Shown here: piece by piece, positions 55,183 to 64,000 of the stretch | Position numbering within the stretch: position 1 is the first letter of the stretch | How the letters are laid out: every line of letters begins with the position of its first letter | Assembly (NCBI GenBank): GCA_030544235.1 | Contig: CM060472.1 | Location: 22,372,724 to 22,436,723 of the forward strand | Direction of reading: 5' to 3' | From: Lepturacanthus savala | Taxonomy: Eukaryota > Chordata > Actinopteri > Scombriformes > Trichiuridae | Length of the DNA: 64,000 nucleotides | Position numbers and translations under genes: made by a program | Notes under the pieces: generated by a model | Databases searched by the model: none | Seen by the model: the letters and a program-made list of their open reading frames with translations, nothing else | Told to the model about the DNA's origin: nothing

Positions 55183-55273
55183 CTTGATCCAGAAGCCGCG
55201 CTGCGTGCTGAAAAGACGGATCCAGCGTGTCCTTCTCCGCCAAAAGCTCCGGCAAGTACTTTTCGCTCTCCAT
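55183..55273 (-). CDS. khdrbs3: KHDRBS3 exon 1 (N-terminus)
   Basis: First coding exon, 91 nt. It encodes MESEKYLPELLAEKDTLDPS followed by FQHAARLLDQ, then the first G of a split Glu codon. The motif EKYLPEL.AEKD.LDPSF.HA..L is the N-terminal QUA1 dimerisation region shared by KHDRBS1, 2 and 3. Together with exon 2, KHDRBS3 is the best match. The start codon has a purine at -3 and G at +4, and it is the conserved start of the family. The donor is CAAG|GTAAAT. With exon 2 it yields 71 residues in this window out of roughly 350 in the full protein. It lies at the edge of a CpG-rich promoter. The phase and sequence make a pseudogene unlikely. Confidence 0.97.
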
Positions 55274-55348
55274 CTCGTCCCCGAATCCCAAGTATAAAAA
55301 AAAAAAAAAAAAAAAAAAAAAGGAAAAAAAAAAACGACTCACACGCGA

Positions 55349-55417
55349 TTAAGGCGAAAACAAAACTTGCTTCAACGTCCAGCCGGCTCCGACGATGTCC
55401 TCTGTACGCAGACACAT
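55349..55417 (-). other. Possible upstream ORF, 22 codons
   Basis: On the minus strand an ATG at 55417-55415 opens a frame of 22 codons (starting MCLRTEDIVG) that stops at TAA 55351-55349, 75 bases before the khdrbs3 start codon. If transcription begins upstream of 55417 this would be a non-overlapping uORF and could lower translation. No homology is claimed. Confidence 0.45.
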
Positions 55418-55446
55418 GCGCGCGCGCGCACACACACACACGCACA
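55405..55446. repeat. Alternating purine-pyrimidine tract (CG/CA)
   Basis: Reads ACACATGCGCGCGCGCACAC continuing as CA units to CGCAC. Alternating CG and CA dinucleotides over about 35 bp are classically prone to form Z-DNA. It lies 140-175 bp upstream of the start codon. Confidence 0.9.
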
Positions 55447-55640
55447 GAGCGCTTCGAACGGAACGGACGGTCGCCTGGAGGTTTTTTTTTCTTTTTTTTT
55501 TTTTTTCTTCTCTCCTTTATTCCAAACCGAAAAGTGTCTCGCTCAGCTTAGCCCGCAGAGCCGCGCATCACAGCCGGAGCGAGGTTTTAAGCTTGTTTTT
55601 TTTTTTTTCTTTCCAAGGCTTTTTTCTTTGAAGCTCCCTC

Positions 55641-55860
55641 TGTTGTATCCAGTGGTGAAGTGAGGCAGCCGCAGCTATTGGTCGCCGCCGGTAGCGCCAG
55701 ACGCAGCCCCGGCCGCCGAGGAGGCGGGGCCAAGCGCGCGGGAGCTGTCCGCGGTGCCGAATCCGGCCATTACCGCCTCATTAGCATACGCTCGAGTCGC
55801 GAACAAGGAAGAGGAGGGGGGTTAGTCCACGTGCACGCCCCCGCGACGACGCGTCCTCCC
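55641..55860 (-). promoter_or_regulatory. khdrbs3: CpG-rich khdrbs3 promoter
   Basis: The most CpG-dense part near the gene (GTCGCCGCCGGTAGCGCCAG, CCCCGGCCGCCGAGGAGGCG). Promoter words: ATTGG at 55677-55681, which is CCAAT in the gene's orientation; a GC box GAGGCGGGGC at 55721-55730; and ATTAGCAT at 55780-55787, whose complement ATGCTAAT (followed by GAGG) is a POU/octamer variant. No TATA box is seen, as usual for CpG-island promoters. The upstream boundary and start site are approximate. Confidence 0.65.
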
Positions 55861-56214
55861 ACGGAGCCTGTTTGCTGGTATGTGCTGGTGTTTAATAATA
55901 ATGGAAACGTGTCTGTAGCAGAAGCTGCTATCACTGCTCTTTATTTTTTTTTATTTTTTTTATTGAAGATGCGCAGCGCCACGGCGAACCTTTGTCGAGT
56001 TCACCGAAACCCTCACACCTGCTCATCATTAAAACCCTCACACCTGCAATCAATCAATCAATTAACGCCCTCCATTTAAGCAGGCGAAAGACTCGAATCT
56101 CTTTGGCAAAAGGGCAGCGTCAACATTGTGACAATTACAGTCACGAACACAATACAGCGCACAGTAAGGTGCGATATAAACTCAAGGGCACAGTTATAAT
56201 GCACGAACAGGTAA
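55861..56214. other. Upstream flank, nothing recognisable
   Basis: Contains the tandem CTCATCATTAAAACCCTCACACCTG-type duplication (AAACCCTCACACCTG occurs twice, 56007-56048) and an AATC simple repeat near 56050. The 139-aa plus frame has no recognisable domain. Confidence 0.45.
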
Positions 56215-56345
56215 GGCTGTTTCATTTATATAGCGCTTTTCAGTGCCAGGCAATTCAAAGTGCTTCACAAAACATAAAAAAAAACACATTATACAAGTTG
56301 CAGCATATCAGAAATAAACCAACAGCAGTATTTTAAAATCAGTTA
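56215..56345. repeat. Dispersed teleost repeat fragment
   Basis: CATTTATATAGCGCTTTTCA, then GGCAATTCAAAGTGCTTCAC + AAAACATAAAAA. This pairing (TTTATATAGCGC..TTTCA, CAATTCAAAGTGCTTTACA) is a very frequent interspersed repeat in fish genomes (recalled, family not named). The copy is short and non-coding. Confidence 0.6.
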
Positions 56346-56634
56346 TTTAAGAGATAGGACAGTCAGTGTAATGGCTGTAGGATGGAGTGATATGATCACT
56401 TAGGTACGGTAATCTGTAATGTTTTTATTATTATTATTATTTGATAAAATAGAAAGAAAGACATTGAGCAAGAGTACTAATTTCTGGATCTTTTAAAGCC
56501 ACAAAAGTAACAGGATAAAACAGGTTGATGTTCAACTGTGATGTTGGAGGCAACATCTGTAGGACATATGTTATACTGACTTGTGTTACTACACATGCCC
56601 AAGAAGATATATAGATGGACAAAGTAACAAAGTA
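56346..56634. other. Upstream flank, nothing recognisable
   Basis: AT-rich with a TTA simple repeat near 56425. Confidence 0.5.
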
Positions 56635-56953
56635 CAGCACAAGACTGGCTTTAAATACTTACTAAAAGTAGTACTGTGTAGTTTTACTCCACTACATCTA
56701 AATAGTGTAAGCCACATGGTTAGTTTATAAAATAGACATTTTTGTTCCCTTGCTATAAGTTCCCATTAATGTTTCTTCACCATATCACTGTTAAAATGCT
56801 ATGATATATACAGTATATACAGAGCCATTTTACATGATGATTAATTTAACTTTTGATACTTTATGTACATTTTGCTGTACTTAGAGTAAGATTTGAATGA
56901 AATCATTTTAATTGTGAGTATTGAGGTATTGGTACTGTGATCTCCCACCATTC
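56635..56953 (-). mobile_element. hAT-like remnant, same family as 45345-46053
   Basis: The left part AGTTTTACTCCACTACATCT and the right part ACTTTTGATACTTTATGTAC + ATTTTGCTGTACTTAGAGTAAGATTTGAATG, GGTATTGGTACTGTGATC and TCCCACCA correspond to the complementary orientation of the element at 45345-46053. Heavily diverged, with no target duplication visible. Family assignment from memory. Confidence 0.55.
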
Positions 56954-57880
56954 ATATGATTAACATGAGGGAGCTGCAGCAAATAATGCATATAAATATA
57001 TTTTGTCTTTCTCCATTTTTGTTGCAGAGAGACTCAGAAATAAAACAGCACTCCTACACTTCTATATGTCAGTAATGGTAACTTGAAAAACACATCTTAG
57101 GTAGGATAATTCACCCAATGAACAGAAATTGAATTAACATTGATGTGATAACTACATTGTCAGATGCCCCTGTACAAGTCAAGACCACAAGATGGTGGTA
57201 GTGATGGTGTGTTGTGCTTTTCATGTCAAATCTGAGGCTTTTGGAGATGTATACATTATAAATCCATCAGCCCTGGAACAGCACTGAGGGGGTATGTTAT
57301 CCTTTCAAATATCCAATGAAAGCTGTTTGATATTTGCTTTAAAAATAATGATAAAAAAGTGTCACTCATACCAAAATGACTGAAATTAAGAAAAGAACCA
57401 ATTCAAAAGCATGTATTATATTGGATGAGATAAGTCCAGAGTGGTGATTCAATTTTTCTCCGACAAAGATCTCTGTTCTCATCCTTACAGGAATGATTTT
57501 AAAAGACATACAGATAATAAAAATACAGAAAAAACACAAAAATATCACCTACAACGATATGAGCAAGTCAGATAAGATATTGTTTTAAGCCAAGCACATT
57601 TTCACAGTTGTCTTTCTACAGTAGGCTTGATTCAAAAACTGTTATTTGGCATACAAATGACCTCTGACAGCTGCTGACAGCTCCACCTAGCATATTATAA
57701 AATGTGAAAATAGCATTTGCTTTTGCGGTTCTGGGTGAGAATTTAGCGAGGCACAGCTACAGGAAAATCTCAGGAGCGTTCCTAGCTGTAATTGTCCTCT
57801 CTACTCATTTAAGCCATTGATTGTTTTTAATTGTTAAGACAAGCTGTCAATAGTTCTCAGGAAATCTATTCACCTTCTCC
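56954..57880. other. Upstream flank, nothing recognisable
   Basis: AT-rich with few CpGs. GACCACAAGATGGTGGTAGTG near 57183 is the only notable word, with a weak CTCF/YY1 resemblance. Confidence 0.45.
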
Positions 57881-59240
57881 TAGGTCAGGCATGCTTTTTT
57901 GTCCTAGGCGTGTTTATGAATTCATTAAATAATTAAACCTCGTTGTTTAGAAGTCGGCCACATAAAGCCCCGGTCTTTATTAGAGCAAAGGGGGGCGTGG
58001 GCAAAGAGGAAAGGACGGTGACAATAAAAGTCCAGATATTGAGTTTATCCAGATAGCAGATATATCTTATGAAACAGCTGCAAATCCACTTTAAAAGCCA
58101 TCCTCAGCCTGTGGTTCCTGGAAACATGCGATTGAAGGCAAACGTATATCTTTGTCAGGAATTCAGGGGATGTTTAACAACCAGGAAGAACTGGATTGTA
58201 TTTTTTCTAAGCTTCATATTTGTTATAAAATGTGGAGAAGAAGACATGAATTCTGTCAATATTTGTGGAGGATGCTGTGGTAGCCTCAGGTGGGCGGCTA
58301 TCTGTAGGCTGATCAGCACTGGTTATATAATTGAGACCTTTTTTATTTTCTTCCTTTTCTCAATTCTATTTCAATAACTTAAAGAAAATGCGACCCAGAG
58401 GCTAAAAAAACCCAAGACGGATTCATGTATATTTATCAACGGCATATCCTCCATGAACTTTGGAATATGCTATAGGTTATTTAGATCGTTTTTTGGCCTT
58501 GATTTGTACTCTGGAATACCAGCTCCAGGCATTAATGATGATTATATACAGGGTGCATATACTGTATACTATGCACGTATTGCTCAGTGAGCTCTGCAGG
58601 GTTGAAAGCTGTAAAAAAAAAGCTTTCATTCATTATTTCCAGTGATGCACATGGTAACATTGTAAGATTCATGAAGTCGCAGCAATGCAGAGGAAAAAAA
58701 ACATGTGTCACGTTCTTATTCATGGAAACTCTTTGTCTTAAGCATGTTTGAGATTTCTTTTTTTTTTAAATTTTTGTTCTCCACTGATTCTTCCCGGACT
58801 CTTGTTCTCGAGTGATTCACCGCAAAGAGAAAGGCATTATGAATCAGCTTACTTTTTAATCTCTCCCAGAGACCATTAAAAGCGGCTCAAATGCACTAAT
58901 CTCCTATTCAGAGGAGCGACTTATTTATAGATATGCTCGCCATCTGTTGCACCCCATCTTCATAAACAAAAAAAAAAAAAAAAGCACGGCATTATCATTG
59001 ATGTTTGAATCAAAGTTGCAGGCCTATACGTCTTACTCGAGACGCCTGTTTTCTTGTTTCTTTTTTTTTTTTTCAAAGGGACCTCACTAAGTAATCGCAA
59101 TACATCAGCCGCAATGAAAATAATCATGGATTTTTTACGAGGCGACATTTTTATATAAGTCAGGGAGGACCACAAGGGCAGCGGCGTTGCTGTAAACAAA
59201 GCTATGAGAAATGTTCTGTCACGCGGGCGTAAGGAATGAA
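57881..59240. promoter_or_regulatory. Candidate regulatory blocks upstream of the promoter
   Basis: Two pieces stand out. 57900-58030 has TTCATTAAATAATTAAACCTCG, AAGTCGGCCACATAAAGCCCCGG and GGGGGCGTGGGC. 58790-59190 has CTCGAGTGATTCACCGC, GGCATTATGAATCAGC, CCATTAAAAGCGGC, ATATGCTCGCCATCTG, AATCGCAATACATCAGCCGC and TTTTTTACGAGGCG. Both keep CpGs amid AT-rich sequence and contain homeodomain-like words. Between them is ordinary sequence with a 102-aa frame lacking known domains. Confidence 0.35.
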
Positions 59241-60160
59241 GAACAGTGGGGCTATTACGGTGACAAAGTGTTATTCTGATCTTTAGAGAATAGCTGCCCC
59301 CTTCGTAGCCCCCGCAGCCTGTCCCAGCACACTAAATATGATGTTGCCTACACCTCCGACTGCAGCCCCAGCTGCACCCTAGGGTGTCATATGCGGTACA
59401 GTCACCCATACTATTATAGTACGTCTGCACATGTTCTCTCCCTCTCGCAGTGGATAAAAGAAAGGCCAGGGATCTAATCAGAACTCCAGCACCTTCCTGC
59501 CACCGGCTCGATGCGAACCCTAACTGATTTAAATGGATGTATCTGTATGAAATTCCGTTTCAGCAAAAAGGGTCCTCTCACCTGATGAGTTAGTTAGACC
59601 CTGATTTGTCCACATGCAGGGTGTCATTTTGTGTCACGGAAGGAACCGGGCTGCAGCGTGTTCCTGCTTTTTTTTTTTTTTCTTTTAGAAACAGGGCGGA
59701 ATCACAGAAGAAGCCTTAACACCTCCAATAAGTGGATTCACTCCATGCGCCAGGTTTTTTTTTTTTAGGCGGTGGCAGAGGGGGACGCGAGGAGAGTGAC
59801 AACACTGCCTCCCTGTGACGGTGTGGCATTATTTAAAGAGGCGTGAGGGGGGAAAAAAAGAAAAAAAAAAGAGCATCTGTGGGGATTTGGGGAAGAGGAG
59901 TTGAAGGTAAAACACTGTCTGGGTTTGAAAGCTGTTTGTTTGATTTATCCGCAGCTTCTCGTCTTTGCCAGTAAAAGCATCATTACAGAGATTCAAAGGG
60001 ACCTGTGTTTAAAACCCAAATTTGAGTTGTTTTTTTTTTTTTTTAGAAGAAAATGGTTTAAATGGATAACTACATCAGGAGAACAGAATGAGAAATCTCC
60101 CATATACACAAAGAAAATCACTCTGCCCTTTTTCATCACTCATCCTTTGTTTAGTTGTGT
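59241..60160. other. Upstream flank, no clear element
   Basis: Moderate CpG content (CTACACCTCCGACTGC, ACCGGCTCGATGCG) and several T/A tracts (59668, 59754, 59854, 60030). No paired termini. Confidence 0.4.
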
Positions 60161-60164
60161 TTAA

Positions 60165-60672
60165 CCCATTTAAGTCTAAGAACTGCTATGACTGTCATTT
60201 TATACTTAACCTGTTTAAAAACAGACATTTTTCAAAGATTTCATGCATGTAATTATATCCGTTGAGTATATTTGTACTCTTTTCTTTGCAGAAAATAGCA
60301 TTTTAATAACTATTATAGTTGCTGATTACATAAATATTCCCATAAAAATTCTCACAAAAAACTATTCATCCCATGTACAAAATCCTTTTGGGGGGTTATT
60401 TTAGAGACTTGAATATTAAATATATTCATGTGAGGGCTGAAAATCATAATAATTTAAATAAAATGACCTCTTTCTGGGAGGGTTTGATTTCGCCATGTTC
60501 TCAGGAAGGAGGGGCAGAAGTTGATGATGTCATAATACATAAATTATTTACTTAAAAAGTTTTCTACTATTATGACATTAGAAAAAAAAACTGTATGGGT
60601 AAAATTTCGATTTTTTTAATTTTAAGTATAAAATGACTATCATAGACTTACAGGCTTGTAGGCTTTCATGGG
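60165..60672. mobile_element. piggyBac-like MITE flanked by TTAA
   Basis: The 508-bp element is bounded by TTAA on both sides (60161-60164 and 60673-60676). It begins CCCATTTAAGTCTA and ends TTTCATGGG. The terminal regions are inverted repeats: GTCATTTTATACTTAA near the left end matches the complement of TTAAGTATAAAATGAC near the right. TTAA duplication plus CCC..GGG ends is the piggyBac signature. The longest internal frame is 60 aa, so it is non-autonomous. Confidence 0.82.
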
Positions 60673-60676
60673 TTAA

Positions 60677-61130
60677 AATGTTCCAAAGGCTGTATGCATG
60701 CCATCTAAAAAAGATGATATATAATATAAAATGCTGAATTGCCAAATTTTCTCTTCTAGTTTCTAATAGTTTTAATCTTCTCCAATAACAGAATCATAAA
60801 ATACAGTTTCTTCCCACGCGCCTGTGTCTTCCAGGCGAAATCAAACGCAGTTCGTTCAAGATTTGCTTTTCCTCCGCATGCGAGCCCGCACAATGCTGCT
60901 TTAGTTGCAAACGGCAACTTATTGTGACTACTAAATGGAGTGCTCACATCCATTAAAAAGCCATTCAACGGAATTATACTGCCAGCGCCAATCTATCAGG
61001 TGCATTGATCACGCATCGTTGGCTGTGAAGTGCAGACTCCGGTCTCCTCTCCTGGAAGTGTTGTGCAAAAGAAACCTAATGAGAAACTGTCAGCAGCACA
61101 CAGGTAAACAAATCAATGGCACCCAGCAGT
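60677..61130. promoter_or_regulatory. Candidate regulatory block
   Basis: From 60815: CCCACGCGCCTGTG, AATCAAACGCAGTTCG, CCTCCGCATGCGAGCCCGC, AGTTGCAAACGGCAAC, CCATTAAAAAGCCATTC and GATCACGCATCGTTGG. CpGs are retained and the texture resembles conserved non-coding DNA. A 99-aa plus frame runs into a CA repeat and is not a gene. Confidence 0.37.
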
Positions 61131-61145
61131 GCTCCCAAGGTCGAG

Positions 61146-61181
<36 letters not shown>

Positions 61182-62270
61182 GGCTTCAATGTAAAGGGAG
61201 CTGTCAAAATTTAACTTTTTTCCAGTGGAATTAATAAACACTCTTTTTTGATCATACATAAATACATCATCAGTCATTATTAAATAGGTGATTAATCCTC
61301 AATAAAACTTTTAGAGTAGAGAGAGTGTATCATTTAGGTTATACGTGATTTTTTTAAAGTAATTTAACCCAAGACATTGATAATGATTTCAATTAATTTC
61401 ATTGATCGTGACGAATGGCAACAACATTTATGAATGGTACTGGTTTTTTTTTTTTGTTTACTATTGGTGAAATTTAATTCAGAGCAGCTTCTATGTACAA
61501 AAAAATACATTAGTGTGTTCAGTGTGTTTTTACTGAAGTGAAAAGTTAAAACAGGTCATATTTGACCTGAAGGGGGTTAAGAAGGTTTTCTTGCTGAGAA
61601 TTTCTTGCAAAAATATTCCATATATAGATTGTGTTGTATTGTTTCTATGTTTACCTTTTGTTTCCTAAAAGGCGCTTTTAAATAAAATGTAATATCGTTA
61701 TTATTATTAATATTACTATCATATCTGTCCAGATAGATAGATTATATAACTTGATTTAGTTGATATTTATTTTACTACTTGTTAATGGTTAATAATTGTT
61801 TTAGACCATCTATATTATTTGGATGGTTTTGATCACTTTTATGGTTAATGAATACCATGTTACTAATTGTTATCCATTAACAAACAGTAAAAAATAATAA
61901 TAACAAAACTAACTATATCTCATCTATAAACTATAGATGACGGTCATTATAAAGTGTTTTACAATACTTTTGTAAATAAATGTTAAATATAAAGCAACAA
62001 AAATGTTCAAATTGGAATGCAAACTAGTCCACACATTACTTTGTAACATGGAAAACTGACACACAAAGTAAAAGCACAATCGATAACTTCACTAACTGCA
62101 GGCAGACATGTTCCATTAGCTCAACCTACAGCAGACTATCACACTGCCTGCACAAATGATGCATCTGTTGTATTTCTTCTGTATTACACTAGAGCACAGC
62201 AGCAACTGAAAATGGCCAAATGTGAAACCAGCCCTTCATCACGTCATCGGGGGTTTAACAAACAGATGCT
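61131..62270. other. Upstream flank: CA repeat, AT-rich, possible LINE tail
   Basis: A CA microsatellite occupies 61147-61180. At 61668-61720, AAAGGCGCTTTTAAATAAAATG followed by ATTATTATTA resembles the 3' end of fish CR1/L2-type LINEs (recalled, weak). The rest is AT-rich without features. Confidence 0.4.
61147..61180. repeat. (CA)n microsatellite
   Basis: About 17 CA units, the longest CA tract in the window. Confidence 0.97.
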
Positions 62271-62830
62271 TTCATACCCATTTCAGTGGGTACAGCTGAA
62301 AAAAAAAAATTAGATCAGCAGCTCATTCAGCATTTTTCTGTTGGTCTTTTAAGGAGTAAGCGCTTAACAGAGCAGCCCGAGGTAGTCTGTGATATACTGC
62401 GACTAAGCCGCAAGTGTGTAGTGCACTTACATACCAGAGCGAGGCACAAGGTCAACAGCAGTAATTACTCAGTGGGAAGTGTGTTGGTCTTCAGTGGGTG
62501 ATTTCATTTCCTGTCATTAGCCACAGCGATTAAGCAGGAGAACAATGATACTATGATAGCATCAGCAACCGCCACACAGCCCCAGGGTGTCCTCAATATT
62601 CTCCCATATTCACTAAGTGTTGTCTTGCATGGCTCAACCCTACTGTTCTGCTCAAATAACCCGAATCTTTAAGCCCTTCTCCGCTTGTAATAATTAGCAA
62701 AACGATCACAATGGAGTTAATGACGAGACGGAATCTCATCACGAGCCCCAGCCCGCCGCGGCTTTGCTCATGTTTGTTTTCTTTTAAAGGGGATTTTGTG
62801 TCAGGATCAAGGAAAAAAGACAAAAAAAAG
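62271..62830. promoter_or_regulatory. Candidate regulatory block
   Basis: CpG- and motif-bearing sequence: AAGCGCTTAACAGAGC, CAGCAGTAATTACTCAGTGG near 62456 (TAATTA core), CACAGCGATTAAGCAGG, TTGTAATAATTAGCAAAACG near 62685, ATGACGAGACGGAATC and CCCGCCGCGGC. Resembles a conserved distal enhancer; not tested. Confidence 0.38.
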
Positions 62831-64000
62831 AGTGCAAATGTGAAACAGATTATTTAACCCTTAATTAGATAGATGCCTATGATACTAGAATATCTCTATA
62901 ACTGACACAAACAAACATGAGTGTTTATAACCTGCATTAATAGATATTTTGTCAGTTTGAGGGCAGCATAGACAGCTGCATATTTATACATCTGGAAGAC
63001 AAAGAGCAGCATTACCATTAATATAATGTTCTATCTTTGGCTGCTCAAAGATCTTTTTTTCTTTACTTTTATCTGTGTTTTGGACGATCTCTTGAACTTT
63101 GCATGCATTCATTGTTGCTGTTCATACAGATTTTTTTTTTTGCATATTTAGCCTTTTTCTCAGTTTAATATTTAGAACTTTGTGGTCTTTTTATAAAAAG
63201 GTACCTTTTAGACCGGTAGCAGCAATACAGTCTGCCTTCTCAAATACTGACTCTGAAATCTCTATCTTACCCCCTCCTCTCTCTTTGGAAACGCCCGACA
63301 CACTCCAGAAGGATAAGGAGACTACATGGATCCAGGGGCGAGTTAACAACTTCCTCTTGTGAGGTCACAACAGGAGCCATTTCTAAACGGAACTGTGTTC
63401 GGCTAGGTTTCAGCAACACGAGTGGAGGCCAGACCACAACTGTGTTTTTTGCTCTCTTCTTTTATTTCACATCCATTTCCCTCACTTTACTTCCTTTCAT
63501 CACGTCTTGTTCCCTCCCACTGGAGGAAACCAAGGAAACCATGCAAGGAGAGAGGAAATGAAGATATACGTTTCCTTCAAAGAGATTTCCATTTCTGATA
63601 ACAGTGCGGCTCATCACAGCTCAATCATCTTTAGCAGCTGATCTGGACAAAGGAAAAAAAACTGTTCTGTCAGCAGTGCAGCCTGTAACCTATTTAACAA
63701 ACACCTGAAGATGAATTTTAAAAAAAAATGCATTTTGCATACTGTGCTGTGGTCCTGCTCAGAAGCACAGGAACTATCTCTGCTGGCAAAACAAGTTTAT
63801 ATTACTTATTCATTGTTTGCATCTGTATTTATTGATACTGTGAATGTATTATTTAACAAGTCTGAATATGATCAGGGTGTTTTTTGAACACTGTAAATTA
63901 TTTATCAAGATGTTTCAGGGAAAAATTGAAATGATGTAACTCATATCAATCCCGATGGTCAGGAATTCAGTGATGGGTTTGATTTACATGAATTTAATTT
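62831..64000. other. Upstream flank, nothing recognisable
   Basis: AT-rich with pyrimidine tracts. The 87-aa frame at 63099-63362 has no recognisable domain. No exon of a neighbouring gene was found before the window ends. Confidence 0.45.

Larger units (their letters stand above)
55274..55640 (-). promoter_or_regulatory. khdrbs3: Probable 5' UTR / leader of khdrbs3
   Basis: The sequence upstream of the start codon on the minus strand has two features that could affect expression. One is a long T tract in the transcript sense (complement of A26 at 55296-55321 and A11 at 55324-55334), about 22-61 nt before the ATG. The other is a short upstream frame. The bases immediately before ATG are AG after this pyrimidine tract, so a 5' UTR acceptor cannot be excluded. 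The transcription start is not visible from sequence. Confidence 0.5.

Noticed and set aside
55179..55445. 88-aa minus-strand frame overlapping exon 1
   Set aside because: Its first codon is GTG, not ATG, and it is out of frame with the conserved N-terminus. The true exon uses the ATG at 55273.
61553..61570. AGGTCATATTTGACCT as an oestrogen-response-like element
   Set aside because: The spacing between half-sites is four bases rather than three, and the sequence may belong to a dispersed repeat end.
61368..61576. TTAA CCC ... GGGGG TTAA pair suggesting another piggyBac-like element
   Set aside because: The inner ends (CCCAAGACATTG versus CCCCCTTCAGGT) do not pair convincingly beyond the C run, so TTAA flanks could be chance in AT-rich DNA.
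1..64000. tRNA genes, microRNA hairpins of known families, CRISPR arrays or bacterial-type operons
   Set aside because: A read by eye for tRNA box B words, miR-30 seeds and regular spaced repeats found nothing convincing. The sequence is vertebrate and intronic.

Overview
The window is vertebrate genomic DNA, almost certainly from a ray-finned (teleost) fish. It is AT-rich, has long mononucleotide and CA/GT tracts, and carries several DNA-transposon families typical of teleosts: Tc1-like, hAT-like, piggyBac-like and short MITEs. No bacterial-style gene packing exists. Most of the open frames I checked are short and cross low-complexity sequence or transposons, and I treat them as non-coding.

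One gene is supported: the 5' part of a KHDRBS3 (T-STAR/SLM2) orthologue on the minus strand. Exon 1 (55183-55273) starts with ATG and encodes the conserved N-terminus MESEKYLPELLAEKD. Exon 2 (3273-3394) encodes the start of the STAR domain, ending LGQKVLIPVKQFPK. The exons join in frame: exon 1 supplies the first base of a Glu codon and exon 2 supplies AG. Both splice sites at the junction and the donor after exon 2 are canonical. Intron 1 is 51,788 bp and fills most of the window. Later exons, with the rest of the KH domain and the RG/Tyr-rich tail, lie beyond position 1.

Layout: 1-3272 is the start of intron 2, with two MITE copies and a CpG-dense patch. 3273-3394 is exon 2. 3395-55182 is intron 1, where blocks dense in homeodomain, POU and CpG-containing motifs alternate with inert AT-rich sequence and transposon insertions. 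55183-55860 is exon 1, the 5' leader and a CpG-rich promoter. 55861-64000 is the upstream flank, with further candidate regulatory blocks, a hAT-like remnant and a piggyBac-like MITE.

KHDRBS3 is an RNA-binding splicing regulator enriched in brain and testis. A giant first intron with many regulatory-looking blocks fits a developmentally regulated gene. However, every regulatory call here rests on base composition and motifs read by eye, because no alignment could be run. The best-supported non-genic observations are two hAT-type insertions with 8-bp target duplications, a TTAA-bounded piggyBac-like MITE, a five-copy MITE family in which two copies share extra flanking sequence, and a 7-mer (GACTCGC) recurring mostly in the regulatory-looking blocks. 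No clearly new biological system was found.
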